Source: an uncultured Sulfuricurvum sp. (GTDB taxonomy: Bacteria; Campylobacterota; Campylobacteria; Campylobacterales; Sulfurimonadaceae). Taken from it: a DNA stretch of 16,636 nucleotides. A program made the position numbers and the translations under genes. Below the pieces are notes generated by a model, which worked only from the letters and a program-made list of their open reading frames with translations, had not been told where the DNA came from and made no database searches. Positions 1 to 5,140 of the stretch are shown here, in pieces (position 1 is the first letter of the stretch; each line of letters starts with the position of its first letter). The stretch spans positions 1 to 16,636 of the forward strand of contig NZ_CALDDG010000101.1 in assembly GCF_937936435.1 (NCBI RefSeq), in the 5' to 3' direction.

Positions 1-173
1 GGCAGTTTTGCCGGATAAAACGCTTTGATCGCCAGATGAAGCATTACCGATGAATCCTTCCCGATCGAATAGAGCATTGCCGGGTTGTCGAATTCCGCGA
101 TCACTTCACGCATGATGTGGATCGATTCGGCTTCCAATAGTTTTAAATGTGTTTTTCGTTCCTGACTAATCAT
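1..173 (-). CDS. cysD: Sulfate adenylyltransferase subunit 2, partial (N-terminal 57 residues)
   Basis: This is the small subunit of ATP sulfurylase, which with CysN makes adenosine 5'-phosphosulfate (APS) from sulfate and ATP in the cytoplasm. Only the first 57 residues are in the window; the gene continues past the left edge. The visible part carries the family PP-loop in its CysD form, YSIGKDSSVMLH at about residues 35-46, preceded by the typical helix LEAESIHIMREV. The start ATG (171-173) has a purine-rich GGGAGAG site a few bases upstream. It is the last visible gene of the minus-strand cysK operon, 38 bases after a 29-codon ORF. cysN is expected next but lies outside the window. The identification rests on the motif and operon context; I am confident despite the short length. 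Confidence 0.93.
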   Translation of the reverse strand, partial: MISQERKTHLKLLEAESIHIMREVIAEFDNPAMLYSIGKDSSVMLHLAIKAFYPAKL

Positions 174-211
174 AATCTCTCCCTTTTAACCCTGCGGGTA
201 AAATTTTTTCG

Positions 212-301
212 TTAAATAAATAAAGCCCAATCGGACAACTCGGCACGATGCGAATATTCGTCTTTGAATAATCCGTTTAACCATTCGGAAAAGGTTTTCA
301 T
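212..301 (-). CDS. Candidate 29-aa small protein between cysH and cysD
   Basis: An ATG ORF of 29 codons starts 2 bases after the cysH stop codon and ends with TAA 38 bases before cysD. It has a strong ribosome-binding site, AGGGGAG, 7 bases before the ATG; that site lies in the last codons of cysH. The peptide begins MKTFSEWLNGLF and ends ELSDWALFI; it has three aromatic-rich patches, two Trp residues, a mix of charges, and no signal peptide or clear membrane segment. I do not recognise a family. The position suggests co-translation with the sulfate assimilation enzymes. It could be a small accessory protein, a leader controlling cysD translation, or the chance remnant of a longer gene. The good site and tight spacing make translation plausible; function is unknown. 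Confidence 0.55.
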   Translation of the reverse strand: MKTFSEWLNGLFKDEYSHRAELSDWALFI

Positions 302-303
302 CC

Positions 304-1011
304 TTATGCTCCCCTGAGGTGTAATCCACACTCTTTATGTTCGGGATTTTCCCACCACCACCGTCCGGCGCGCAGGTCTTCTCCCTCTTTCACCGCACGT
401 GTACACGGAGCGCATCCGATGCTCGGAAACCCTTCGTCGTGCAGTGCGTTGTAGGGGACTTTATGCTCTTTGATATAGTCCCAAACTCTCTTTTCATCCC
501 ATTCAATCAACGGATTGAGTTTAATCAGGTTGTTCCCCTCATCCCATTCGACAAGTCGCATCAGTTCGCGTGTCGGAGACTGACTTCTGCGCAATCCCGT
601 AATCCAGACATCCATCCCTTTTAACGCCCGTTTCAAAGGGACGATTTTACGCACGTGGCAACACGCTTTGCGGTTTTCGATACTGTCGCGGAATCCGTAA
701 GAGCCCTGCTGTCGATACAACGCTTCCAATTCTTCCCTCTCCGGTGCATATACATCGATCGAAATTCCGTATTTACGGTTTGTCTGATCCATGACACGAT
801 AGGTCTCTTCATGCAGCCGTCCCGTATCGAGAGAAAAAATCTTCGTCGTCGGATCCAATGAGGCGACCATATCGGTCAAGACCTGATCTTCAGCTCCGAA
901 ACTCGATGCCAGAGCAATTCTCCCCTTATGACTTTTTAAAAAATACGATAAGACGCTTTCGGTCGTTGCTCCGTCAAAATTTTTAATCAGTTGTTCAAAA
1001 TTTTCATACAT
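304..1011 (-). CDS. cysH: Assimilatory adenylyl-sulfate (APS) reductase, 4Fe-4S type
   Basis: This enzyme reduces APS to sulfite with thioredoxin as donor, the step after ATP sulfurylase. It is 235 aa from the preferred ATG at 1009-1011. The PAPS-reductase fold is visible: nucleotide loop SSFGAED at about 37-43, LDTGRL at 61-66 and TGLRRSQSP at 138-146. The cysteine pair CC at 117-118 plus CAPC at 200-203 is the 4Fe-4S signature that separates APS-using enzymes from cluster-free PAPS reductases. The C-terminal ECGLH (Cys228) is the catalytic nucleophile. An ATG six bases earlier (1015-1017) directly abuts AGGA, so the second ATG, spaced 6 bases from it, is the better start. The stop of the DUF2061 gene lies within this site, which implies coupled translation. 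Confidence 0.95.
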   Translation of the reverse strand: MYENFEQLIKNFDGATTESVLSYFLKSHKGRIALASSFGAEDQVLTDMVASLDPTTKIFSLDTGRLHEETYRVMDQTNRKYGISIDVYAPEREELEALYRQQGSYGFRDSIENRKACCHVRKIVPLKRALKGMDVWITGLRRSQSPTRELMRLVEWDEGNNLIKLNPLIEWDEKRVWDYIKEHKVPYNALHDEGFPSIGCAPCTRAVKEGEDLRAGRWWWENPEHKECGLHLRGA

Positions 1012-1019
1012 AGTCATTC

Positions 1020-1250
1020 CTAAATCTGATAGTCGTTTTCGACCACTTTAACCCGTCCGAAATCGGTTCTGTTCCATGCCCGTTCGTGCAGATAATATAA
1101 AAACATTTTGGTTATCACTTCGATCGAACCGATCGAGACCGCCATCACTAAATTCCCGGTTATAAAATACGAAACGATCATCGTGTCGATCGTCCCGACC
1201 GTCCGCCAGGAGATTGCTTTGATGACGCTTCGGTAATGTTTATCTTCCAT
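1020..1250 (-). CDS. DUF2061 family small membrane protein
   Basis: A 76-aa protein of the DUF2061 family, recognised by KAISWRTVGTIDT near residues 11-23 and the terminal EVITKMFLYYLHERAWN block at about 44-60. Two hydrophobic stretches (about 21-33 and 34-52) suggest a hairpin in the inner membrane. The family has no established function that I know of, but members are often found with sulfate assimilation genes, and here it sits between cysK and cysH. Its start ATG follows AAGGG, 18 bases downstream of the cysK stop. The context suggests a role linked to sulfate or sulfite handling, for example as a membrane accessory to uptake, but this is inference only. Confidence 0.88.
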   Translation of the reverse strand: MEDKHYRSVIKAISWRTVGTIDTMIVSYFITGNLVMAVSIGSIEVITKMFLYYLHERAWNRTDFGRVKVVENDYQI

Positions 1251-1268
1251 TATGACCCTTTTTTACCC

Positions 1269-2201
1269 TCAGCCGTTTTCAGTAGGAAACTCATACAGTT
1301 CCGTGCTTAGGTACCGTTCGCCGGTGTCGCACAGGATCGTTACGATCGTTTTCCCTCTGTTCTCAGGACGTGCAGCGATTTTTCGGGCGGCAGCTACGTT
1401 CGCACCTGCCGAGATACCGACCAAAAGCCCTTCCGCTTTTGCAATCAGACGGGATGTTTCGATCGCTTCGTCATTCGTGATGCGGACGATTTCATCGTAC
1501 ACATCGCGATTAAGTACCTGCGGAACGAATCCTGCGCCTATTCCCTGAATCTTATGAGGCCCTGCCGGTTCACCCGACAATACCGCCGATGCATCCGGCT
1601 CGACAGCGATGATTTGGATAGAAGGGTTATAGCGTTTCAACACTTCCCCGACCCCCGTAATCGTCCCACCCGTGCCGATCGCGGCGACGAGGATATCGAT
1701 CTTTCCATCGGTATCTCTCCAAATTTCTTCCGCCGTTGTCAGACGGTGGATGTCCGCGTTATCGCCGTTATTGAATTGCTGCAATACGATGGAACCCGGA
1801 GTCTCTTTTGCCAATTCCGCCGCTTTCAATACGGCACCACCCATCCCTTTTTCAGGCTCGGTCAATACGATCTTCGCCCCCAGCGCTGCCAGCAGCCGAC
1901 GTCTCTCCAGACTCATCGAGCTCGGCATCGTCAGTGTCAGGTTTAATCCCAGACTCGCGGCGATACTTGCCAATGCGATCCCGGTATTTCCGCTGGTCGG
2001 TTCGATGATGACACTCTCTTTCGTAATCTCACCGCGTTCCAGAGCTTTGAGAATCATATTGCAGCCGATTCGGTCCTTGACCGATCCGGAGGGATTCATA
2101 AACTCACATTTTCCTATGATGGTCGTATCATCCGAAAAATAGTTCAATTTCACCAGAGGTGTACTTCCGATCAATTCCGTAACATTGGCCGCAACTTTCA
2201 T
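1269..2201 (-). CDS. cysK: Cysteine synthase A (O-acetylserine sulfhydrylase)
   Basis: A PLP enzyme that makes cysteine from O-acetylserine and sulfide, the final step of the pathway encoded by this operon. It is 310 aa from ATG 2199-2201, a normal family length. The Schiff-base lysine is in NPSGSVKDRIG (Lys42), the substrate loop PTSGNTG is at 68-74, the phosphate loop GTGGT at 176-180, and the C-terminal block reads CDTGERYLST. The reading frame can be opened to 2246, but only this ATG has a good site (AAGGAG, 5 bases upstream). It is the first gene of the operon and follows a consensus promoter with an inverted repeat, so it probably sets the level of the whole pathway. CysM-type or cystathionine beta-synthase assignments are less likely. 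Confidence 0.95.
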   Translation of the reverse strand: MKVAANVTELIGSTPLVKLNYFSDDTTIIGKCEFMNPSGSVKDRIGCNMILKALERGEITKESVIIEPTSGNTGIALASIAASLGLNLTLTMPSSMSLERRRLLAALGAKIVLTEPEKGMGGAVLKAAELAKETPGSIVLQQFNNGDNADIHRLTTAEEIWRDTDGKIDILVAAIGTGGTITGVGEVLKRYNPSIQIIAVEPDASAVLSGEPAGPHKIQGIGAGFVPQVLNRDVYDEIVRITNDEAIETSRLIAKAEGLLVGISAGANVAAARKIAARPENRGKTIVTILCDTGERYLSTELYEFPTENG

Positions 2202-2232
2202 CGTAACTCCTTTCCTTCGTTGAGATTCAATT

Positions 2233-2252
2233 AAATGAATGCTCATTCATTT
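2233..2252. promoter_or_regulatory. Inverted repeat, candidate operator of the cysK operon
   Basis: AAATGAATG-CT-CATTCATTT is a perfect 9-bp inverted repeat with a 2-bp spacer. It begins a few bases downstream of the predicted cysK start point and ends 32 bases before the cysK ATG. This is a position from which a bound dimeric repressor could block transcription. The symmetry resembles operators of TetR-like dimers, but no regulator gene is in the window. An RNA hairpin is possible but unlikely to be stable because it is AT-rich with a 2-base loop. Confidence 0.6.
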
Positions 2253-2264
2253 TTAATTTGAGGA

Positions 2265-2293
2265 ATTATATGGGATTTTTTTTGCATTGTCAA
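2265..2293 (-). promoter_or_regulatory. Consensus sigma-70 promoter of the cysK operon
   Basis: On the minus strand the -35 box TTGACA (2288-2293) and the -10 box TATAAT (2265-2270) both match the consensus fully and are 17 bases apart; the spacer contains an A8 run. Predicted start near 2258, with a leader of about 57 bases. A perfect -35 box is notable because housekeeping promoters in Campylobacter and Helicobacter usually lack a conserved one. Confidence 0.85.
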
Positions 2294-2302
2294 GTAATTC
2301 TA

Positions 2303-2331
2303 TTGAATTAATTGTAATTTGTATCTATATT
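2303..2331 (+). promoter_or_regulatory. Candidate promoter for the parA-like gene
   Basis: TTGAAT (2303-2308) and TATATT (2326-2331) are 17 bases apart on the plus strand. They lie back to back with the cysK promoter, the two -35 boxes 9 bases apart. It would give a leader of about 180 bases before the nearest ribosome-binding site. The region is very AT-rich, so a chance match is possible. Confidence 0.4.
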
Positions 2332-2336
2332 GGCTT

Positions 2337-2360
2337 TAAATCCCAATAAATAGGGATTTA
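2337..2360. repeat. Inverted repeat in the AT-rich leader of the parA-like gene
   Basis: TAAATCCC and GGGATTTA form a perfect 8-bp inverted repeat around an 8-base spacer. It begins right at the start point predicted for the plus-strand promoter. It could be an operator or a 5' stem-loop; no T-tract follows, so it is not an obvious terminator. Apart from this and the promoters, the 2202-2517 intergenic stretch shows only AT-rich sequence. Confidence 0.4.
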
Positions 2361-2517
2361 TAAAACATATTTATTTTATCAACTATTTATCAATTTTATA
2401 TAAAATAGGTACAAAATATCTATATACAACTATTTTACTTGTATTTATTTGCCTCTTTTCAGTTCGTATCTCTACTTTTTTACTGTGATTTTTAGGAGTT
2501 AAACAGGAAAGGGTTTT

Positions 2518-2547
2518 ATGCTATATTGTCAGAAAATTTTTTACTAA
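2518..2547 (+). CDS. Candidate 9-aa leader peptide ahead of the parA-like gene
   Basis: ATG at 2518 opens a nine-codon frame (MLYCQKIFY, then TAA) and has the strongest ribosome-binding site here, AGGAAAGGG, 4 bases upstream. The parA-like ATG lies 8 bases after its stop and has only a weak AAAGAG. The peptide could carry translation into the downstream gene by coupling. Alternatively this site serves a TTG start at 2526 (12 bases away), which would add ten residues to the ATPase. Confidence 0.35.
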   Translation: MLYCQKIFY

Positions 2548-2555
2548 AGAGTCCT

Positions 2556-3128
2556 ATGGCTACTATCTGTGTTGCATCCACAAAAGGGGGAGTGGGAAAA
2601 ACGTCCCTCGCGTTCTCACTGGCGAAAGATTTAAAATACCGGTATGCGACCAACGACATGTCGGTCGTTTTGAACAAATACAAAAACGCCCGCTATTATC
2701 CGAATAAAATCCCTCTCTATCCCGATACAGTCTATGATTTCGGAGGATTTGAAAATCCGCATGCCAACGAGATACTCAGAGAAGCCGATATTATTATCCT
2801 GCCGACGACGAATGATCTCAATTCAATCATGAAAAGCCTGATATTTATCAAACAGTTTCGGGACAAACCGATTCTCGTATTTGCCAATATGATCGAATCG
2901 CCTAATGATGCCGTCATGATCCGCGAAAAAATCCATGAGCACTTCCCGAATCTTGCGTTCACCTATCTTCGGCGGACGAAACTGCTGAAAAATGCATTGG
3001 AAAGCGGGATGAGTGCGAGTGAGCTGTATGAGAGCAACAACCATACACAGCATCTTTACAAACAGGCTTTTGCCGAATACTCGAAGATTCTCAACCTCTT
3101 CGTGACAGAATCTCCTGCCGTACCCTAA
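2556..3128 (+). CDS. Orphan ParA/Soj-like ATPase
   Basis: A 190-aa P-loop protein of the ParA/MinD group. It begins almost at once with the deviant Walker A motif STKGGVGKTS (residues 8-17), including the signature lysine Lys10 and the P-loop Lys15. A DFGGF segment at 61-65 fills the Walker B/switch position and IILPTTND at 80-87 the strand that follows. It is shorter than chromosomal ParA (about 260 aa), lacks an N-terminal DNA-binding extension, and no ParB-like gene or parS site is nearby. Such short orphan ParA proteins position various cargos or sit on plasmids or integrated elements; the cargo here is unknown. The start at 2556 is chosen because family members begin two or three residues before the first strand; a TTG start at 2526 would add ten residues. 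Its stop overlaps the stop of the convergent gene. Confidence 0.8.
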   Translation: MATICVASTKGGVGKTSLAFSLAKDLKYRYATNDMSVVLNKYKNARYYPNKIPLYPDTVYDFGGFENPHANEILREADIIILPTTNDLNSIMKSLIFIKQFRDKPILVFANMIESPNDAVMIREKIHEHFPNLAFTYLRRTKLLKNALESGMSASELYESNNHTQHLYKQAFAEYSKILNLFVTESPAVP

Positions 3129-3520
3129 TTCGAGTTCTTTTTATACTCGATCAAAAGATACGTCGTCTCTCCCACATGTGATTCGTCTATGACCGTGAAA
3201 TTGTCGAGTTTACGCTTGGTAAGAAGAGTGATTTGCTGATCGGTCTGATTCTCGCCCGACTCGCTGTTTTTATGTACGGAGGTCAGCGAGCGGACATCGC
3301 TTTGCAGCTGTGTCGCGATGTCGTTGAGGGCTTTGGTTTTCGCTTCAAGATAGTTTTTGCCATTTCCGACACCGAATACGCTGGTATCGCTTATCATCGG
3401 ATGTTCCAGCGCATACGGCGGAGGTATCGGTTTGGGTTCCTCTTTGAAAAAATCAAAAAGCCAAAATGCCTGAAGCGCCTGTGTCGAGCAAAGCAGGATA
3501 AAGAGTATTTTTCTCATCAT
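3125..3520 (-). CDS. Small exported protein, LPP20/FlgT-N-like
   Basis: A 131-aa protein with an N-terminal signal peptide (positive MMRK, hydrophobic core to about residue 15, likely cleavage after ALQA at 18) and no lipobox. After a proline-rich linker, the segment SVFGVGNGKNYLEAKTKAL at about 47-65 continuing into NDIATQLQSDVRS is the pattern of the LPP20 fold, also seen in the N-terminal domain of flagellar FlgT. It is the last gene of the four-gene envelope operon, 13 bases after the 288-aa lipoprotein gene, with a weak ribosome-binding site, so it probably depends on coupling. Its TAG overlaps the TAA of the convergent ParA gene. By position and fold it may correspond to Helicobacter HP1457 (from memory). 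Exact function unknown. Confidence 0.75.
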   Translation of the reverse strand: MMRKILFILLCSTQALQAFWLFDFFKEEPKPIPPPYALEHPMISDTSVFGVGNGKNYLEAKTKALNDIATQLQSDVRSLTSVHKNSESGENQTDQQITLLTKRKLDNFTVIDESHVGETTYLLIEYKKNSN

Positions 3521-3533
3521 CGCAAATGGTCGC

Positions 3534-4400
3534 CTAATATTGCGGACGGACGATGTCTCCGACCTCGATCAGGGTATTGTGGTCGTCATCGTCGAGTACA
3601 ATCCACGCGTAATGGGCCATCACCTGATCGGAAACGGTCGCTGTTCCTATCAGAACTTTATTATTCAGCGTCTCGCCGTCGATTTCGTTTTTGAAAATCA
3701 CATCTTTATAGAGAGAGACTTTCTGTTCGGGACGGATACCCTCCTGACTTCCCATATTGATCATAAAAATATAATCTTTATTGTCATCGATTGCCACTTT
3801 TTTACTGACGATCAGCGCTTCGGGAGCCACTTCATTTCCTATTTGACGCAGTAGTTTGTCCAATGTTTCCTGTAAAGCTTCCAGATATCGTTCCCGAGAA
3901 ACTCCGCCCCATATATTGTTAGGATCGGAAGAGAAAGAATAGCCGTACGATGCCTCGAAATAGCTTTTTTTACCATCGGGTGCATTTAATTCCGCTGTTG
4001 CCGAACATGAAACGTTATACGACACATACGGACGGGTATAGTAGCTTTTCTCTTTGTTGGTAACAAGGACGGAAGGGTGATAGATACGGGTATGACCAAG
4101 ATTTTTGAGACTGAGGCGGATCCGATAACCCTCACTCTCCGTAACCGTAAAAATCCCTTTCATATTATTGGCGGCGAGGAAATAATCGCTGATCGTACCG
4201 GTAAATGAGGGATCGCTATAGTTTTCCACGACGATATTGCGCTGCAATTTCGGTTTGACGACTTTATAGTTGGCTTTACTGTCGTCAACAATTTGGGTCG
4301 ATGAGACATCTTTATACTTGTACAAATCGACTTTCGTCGCACAGCCCCCCAGAAATATTATCCCGACAAACAGTACGACAAGGCTATTTCGATGTCTCAC
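3534..4400 (-). CDS. Lipoprotein with FlgT/TolB-like C-terminal region
   Basis: A 288-aa lipoprotein: signal sequence 1-19 with lipobox LGGC, lipidated Cys20. The middle (about 50-190) reads like a periplasmic CsgG/LpoB/TolB-type alpha-beta domain, with an amphipathic helix RYLEALQETLDKLLRQIG near 171-188. The C-terminal 90 residues, with INMGSQEGIRPEQKVSLYKD and later ATVSDQ, fit the SH3-like C-terminal domain of FlgT, a protein of the flagellar H-ring in Vibrio. The start is GTG (4398-4400) with GGAGAG 7 bases upstream; it overlaps the end of the mini-lipoprotein gene by 17 bases. Likely attached to the outer or inner membrane facing the periplasm. It resembles Helicobacter HP1454 as I remember it. 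A role in flagellar or envelope assembly is inferred, not shown. Confidence 0.72.
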   Translation of the reverse strand: MRHRNSLVVLFVGIIFLGGCATKVDLYKYKDVSSTQIVDDSKANYKVVKPKLQRNIVVENYSDPSFTGTISDYFLAANNMKGIFTVTESEGYRIRLSLKNLGHTRIYHPSVLVTNKEKSYYTRPYVSYNVSCSATAELNAPDGKKSYFEASYGYSFSSDPNNIWGGVSRERYLEALQETLDKLLRQIGNEVAPEALIVSKKVAIDDNKDYIFMINMGSQEGIRPEQKVSLYKDVIFKNEIDGETLNNKVLIGTATVSDQVMAHYAWIVLDDDDHNTLIEVGDIVRPQY

Positions 4401-4515
4401 GATCCAACTCTCCGACCACTTTATCCATCATCCGCTCGTTAGGATCGGGGGTATGCGAACTGCATCCGCTTCCCCACACCAATGCCCACATAAACAGAAG
4501 AACGACGCGAATCAT
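4384..4515 (-). CDS. 43-aa mini-lipoprotein
   Basis: A small gene whose ATG overlaps the stop of the LPP20 gene (ATGA, 4512-4515). The peptide starts MIRVVLLFMWALVWGSGC: a positive residue, a hydrophobic core and a lipobox GSGC with the lipidated cysteine at 18, leaving a 26-residue charged mature peptide. The site GGGG lies just ahead of the ATG, inside the end of the LPP20 gene. It overlaps the GTG start of the next lipoprotein by 17 bases, so all three genes are probably translated in a coupled way. Helicobacter has a small lipoprotein (HP1455, from memory) at the same place. It may be an assembly factor or anchor for its larger neighbours; this is inference. Confidence 0.75.
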   Translation of the reverse strand: MIRVVLLFMWALVWGSGCSSHTPDPNERMMDKVVGELDRETSK

Positions 4516-5063
4516 TTTTTCCCCTCACTATCGAGTTCTTGCCATGCTTGGGTCGCCTGAAATTTTTGCCATAGGGCATCTTGGTTGTTAAATGAGGATT
4601 TAACGCTTGTTTTGAGCTGCTGATCCGCAACATTCGAATCCAAAACATACAAAGTATAAAGGATACCGCTGTCGCGGTCTAAAAAGAGTTTCTTCTGCTG
4701 GGACTGGCGCAGCGTCACATCCGAAACCTGCTTCGTCGCATATTGCACGGCATGATCGATACTCTGATTCTCACCCAGACCCAGTTCCTGCGTCGCACGT
4801 TTGTACATATCTTTGACCCGCAGTTCCATCTGCCGTGCCAACTCCGCGCGCGCTATCGCAGCGGCTTCGATCCGTTGGAGTTCCAAATCGCCCCCTTTGT
4901 TCGGTTTCGCCGAACCGGACGCCGCATATTTATCGCCGAGCGATGTCGGTTCCTGATACCATTGCGGTAAATCGTTCAGCGCGTTACGTACTTCGGGTTG
5001 TTTGGCACATCCTCCTAAAACCATTAGCGATAGTCCCAAACCGAGTAATAATCCGACTTTCAT
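4512..5063 (-). CDS. LPP20 family lipoprotein (FlgP-like)
   Basis: A 183-aa lipoprotein, first gene of the envelope operon. The signal peptide MKVGLLLGLGLSLMVLGGC ends in the lipobox LGGC (Cys19). The mature part has LPQWYQEP, YAASGSAKPN and a long helix IEAAAIARAELARQMELRVKD, the typical LPP20 order (PF02169 family). Members include Helicobacter Lpp20 and Campylobacter/Vibrio FlgP; FlgP forms the flagellar basal disk, but many paralogues are not flagellar. The ATG at 5061-5063 has an excellent AAGGAG site 5 bases upstream; an ATG at 5081 adds six residues but has no such site. The operon order (LPP20, mini-lipoprotein, FlgT-like lipoprotein, LPP20-like protein) suggests a multi-part periplasmic complex. 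Confidence 0.88.
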   Translation of the reverse strand: MKVGLLLGLGLSLMVLGGCAKQPEVRNALNDLPQWYQEPTSLGDKYAASGSAKPNKGGDLELQRIEAAAIARAELARQMELRVKDMYKRATQELGLGENQSIDHAVQYATKQVSDVTLRQSQQKKLFLDRDSGILYTLYVLDSNVADQQLKTSVKSSFNNQDALWQKFQATQAWQELDSEGKK

Positions 5064-5102
5064 CCCCTCTCCTTTTTTCATATTAGATTGTATAAAAGAA
5101 TT

Positions 5103-5131
5103 ATTCTATAGTACTGTGTGCTTATTGTGAA
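5103..5131 (-). promoter_or_regulatory. Sigma-70 type promoter of the lipoprotein operon
   Basis: On the minus strand TTCACA (5126-5131) and TAGAAT (5103-5108) each match consensus at five of six positions and are 17 bases apart. Predicted start near 5096, giving a leader of about 33 bases before the LPP20 start. The promoter lies in the 77-base gap after ycaO, so the operon need not depend on ycaO transcription. I see no sigma-28 or sigma-54 flagellar promoter here. Confidence 0.6.
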
Positions 5132-5140
5132 GTGCCTGAA

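Noticed and set aside
1252..2142. Plus-strand frames of 98-156 aa opposite cysK
   Set aside because: Antisense shadows of a well-conserved enzyme; composition is Arg/Ser/Pro-rich as expected for reversed codons.
2400..2500. AT-rich stretch as a replication origin
   Set aside because: No DnaA-box cluster or dnaA/dnaN genes nearby; AT-richness fits a divergent promoter region.
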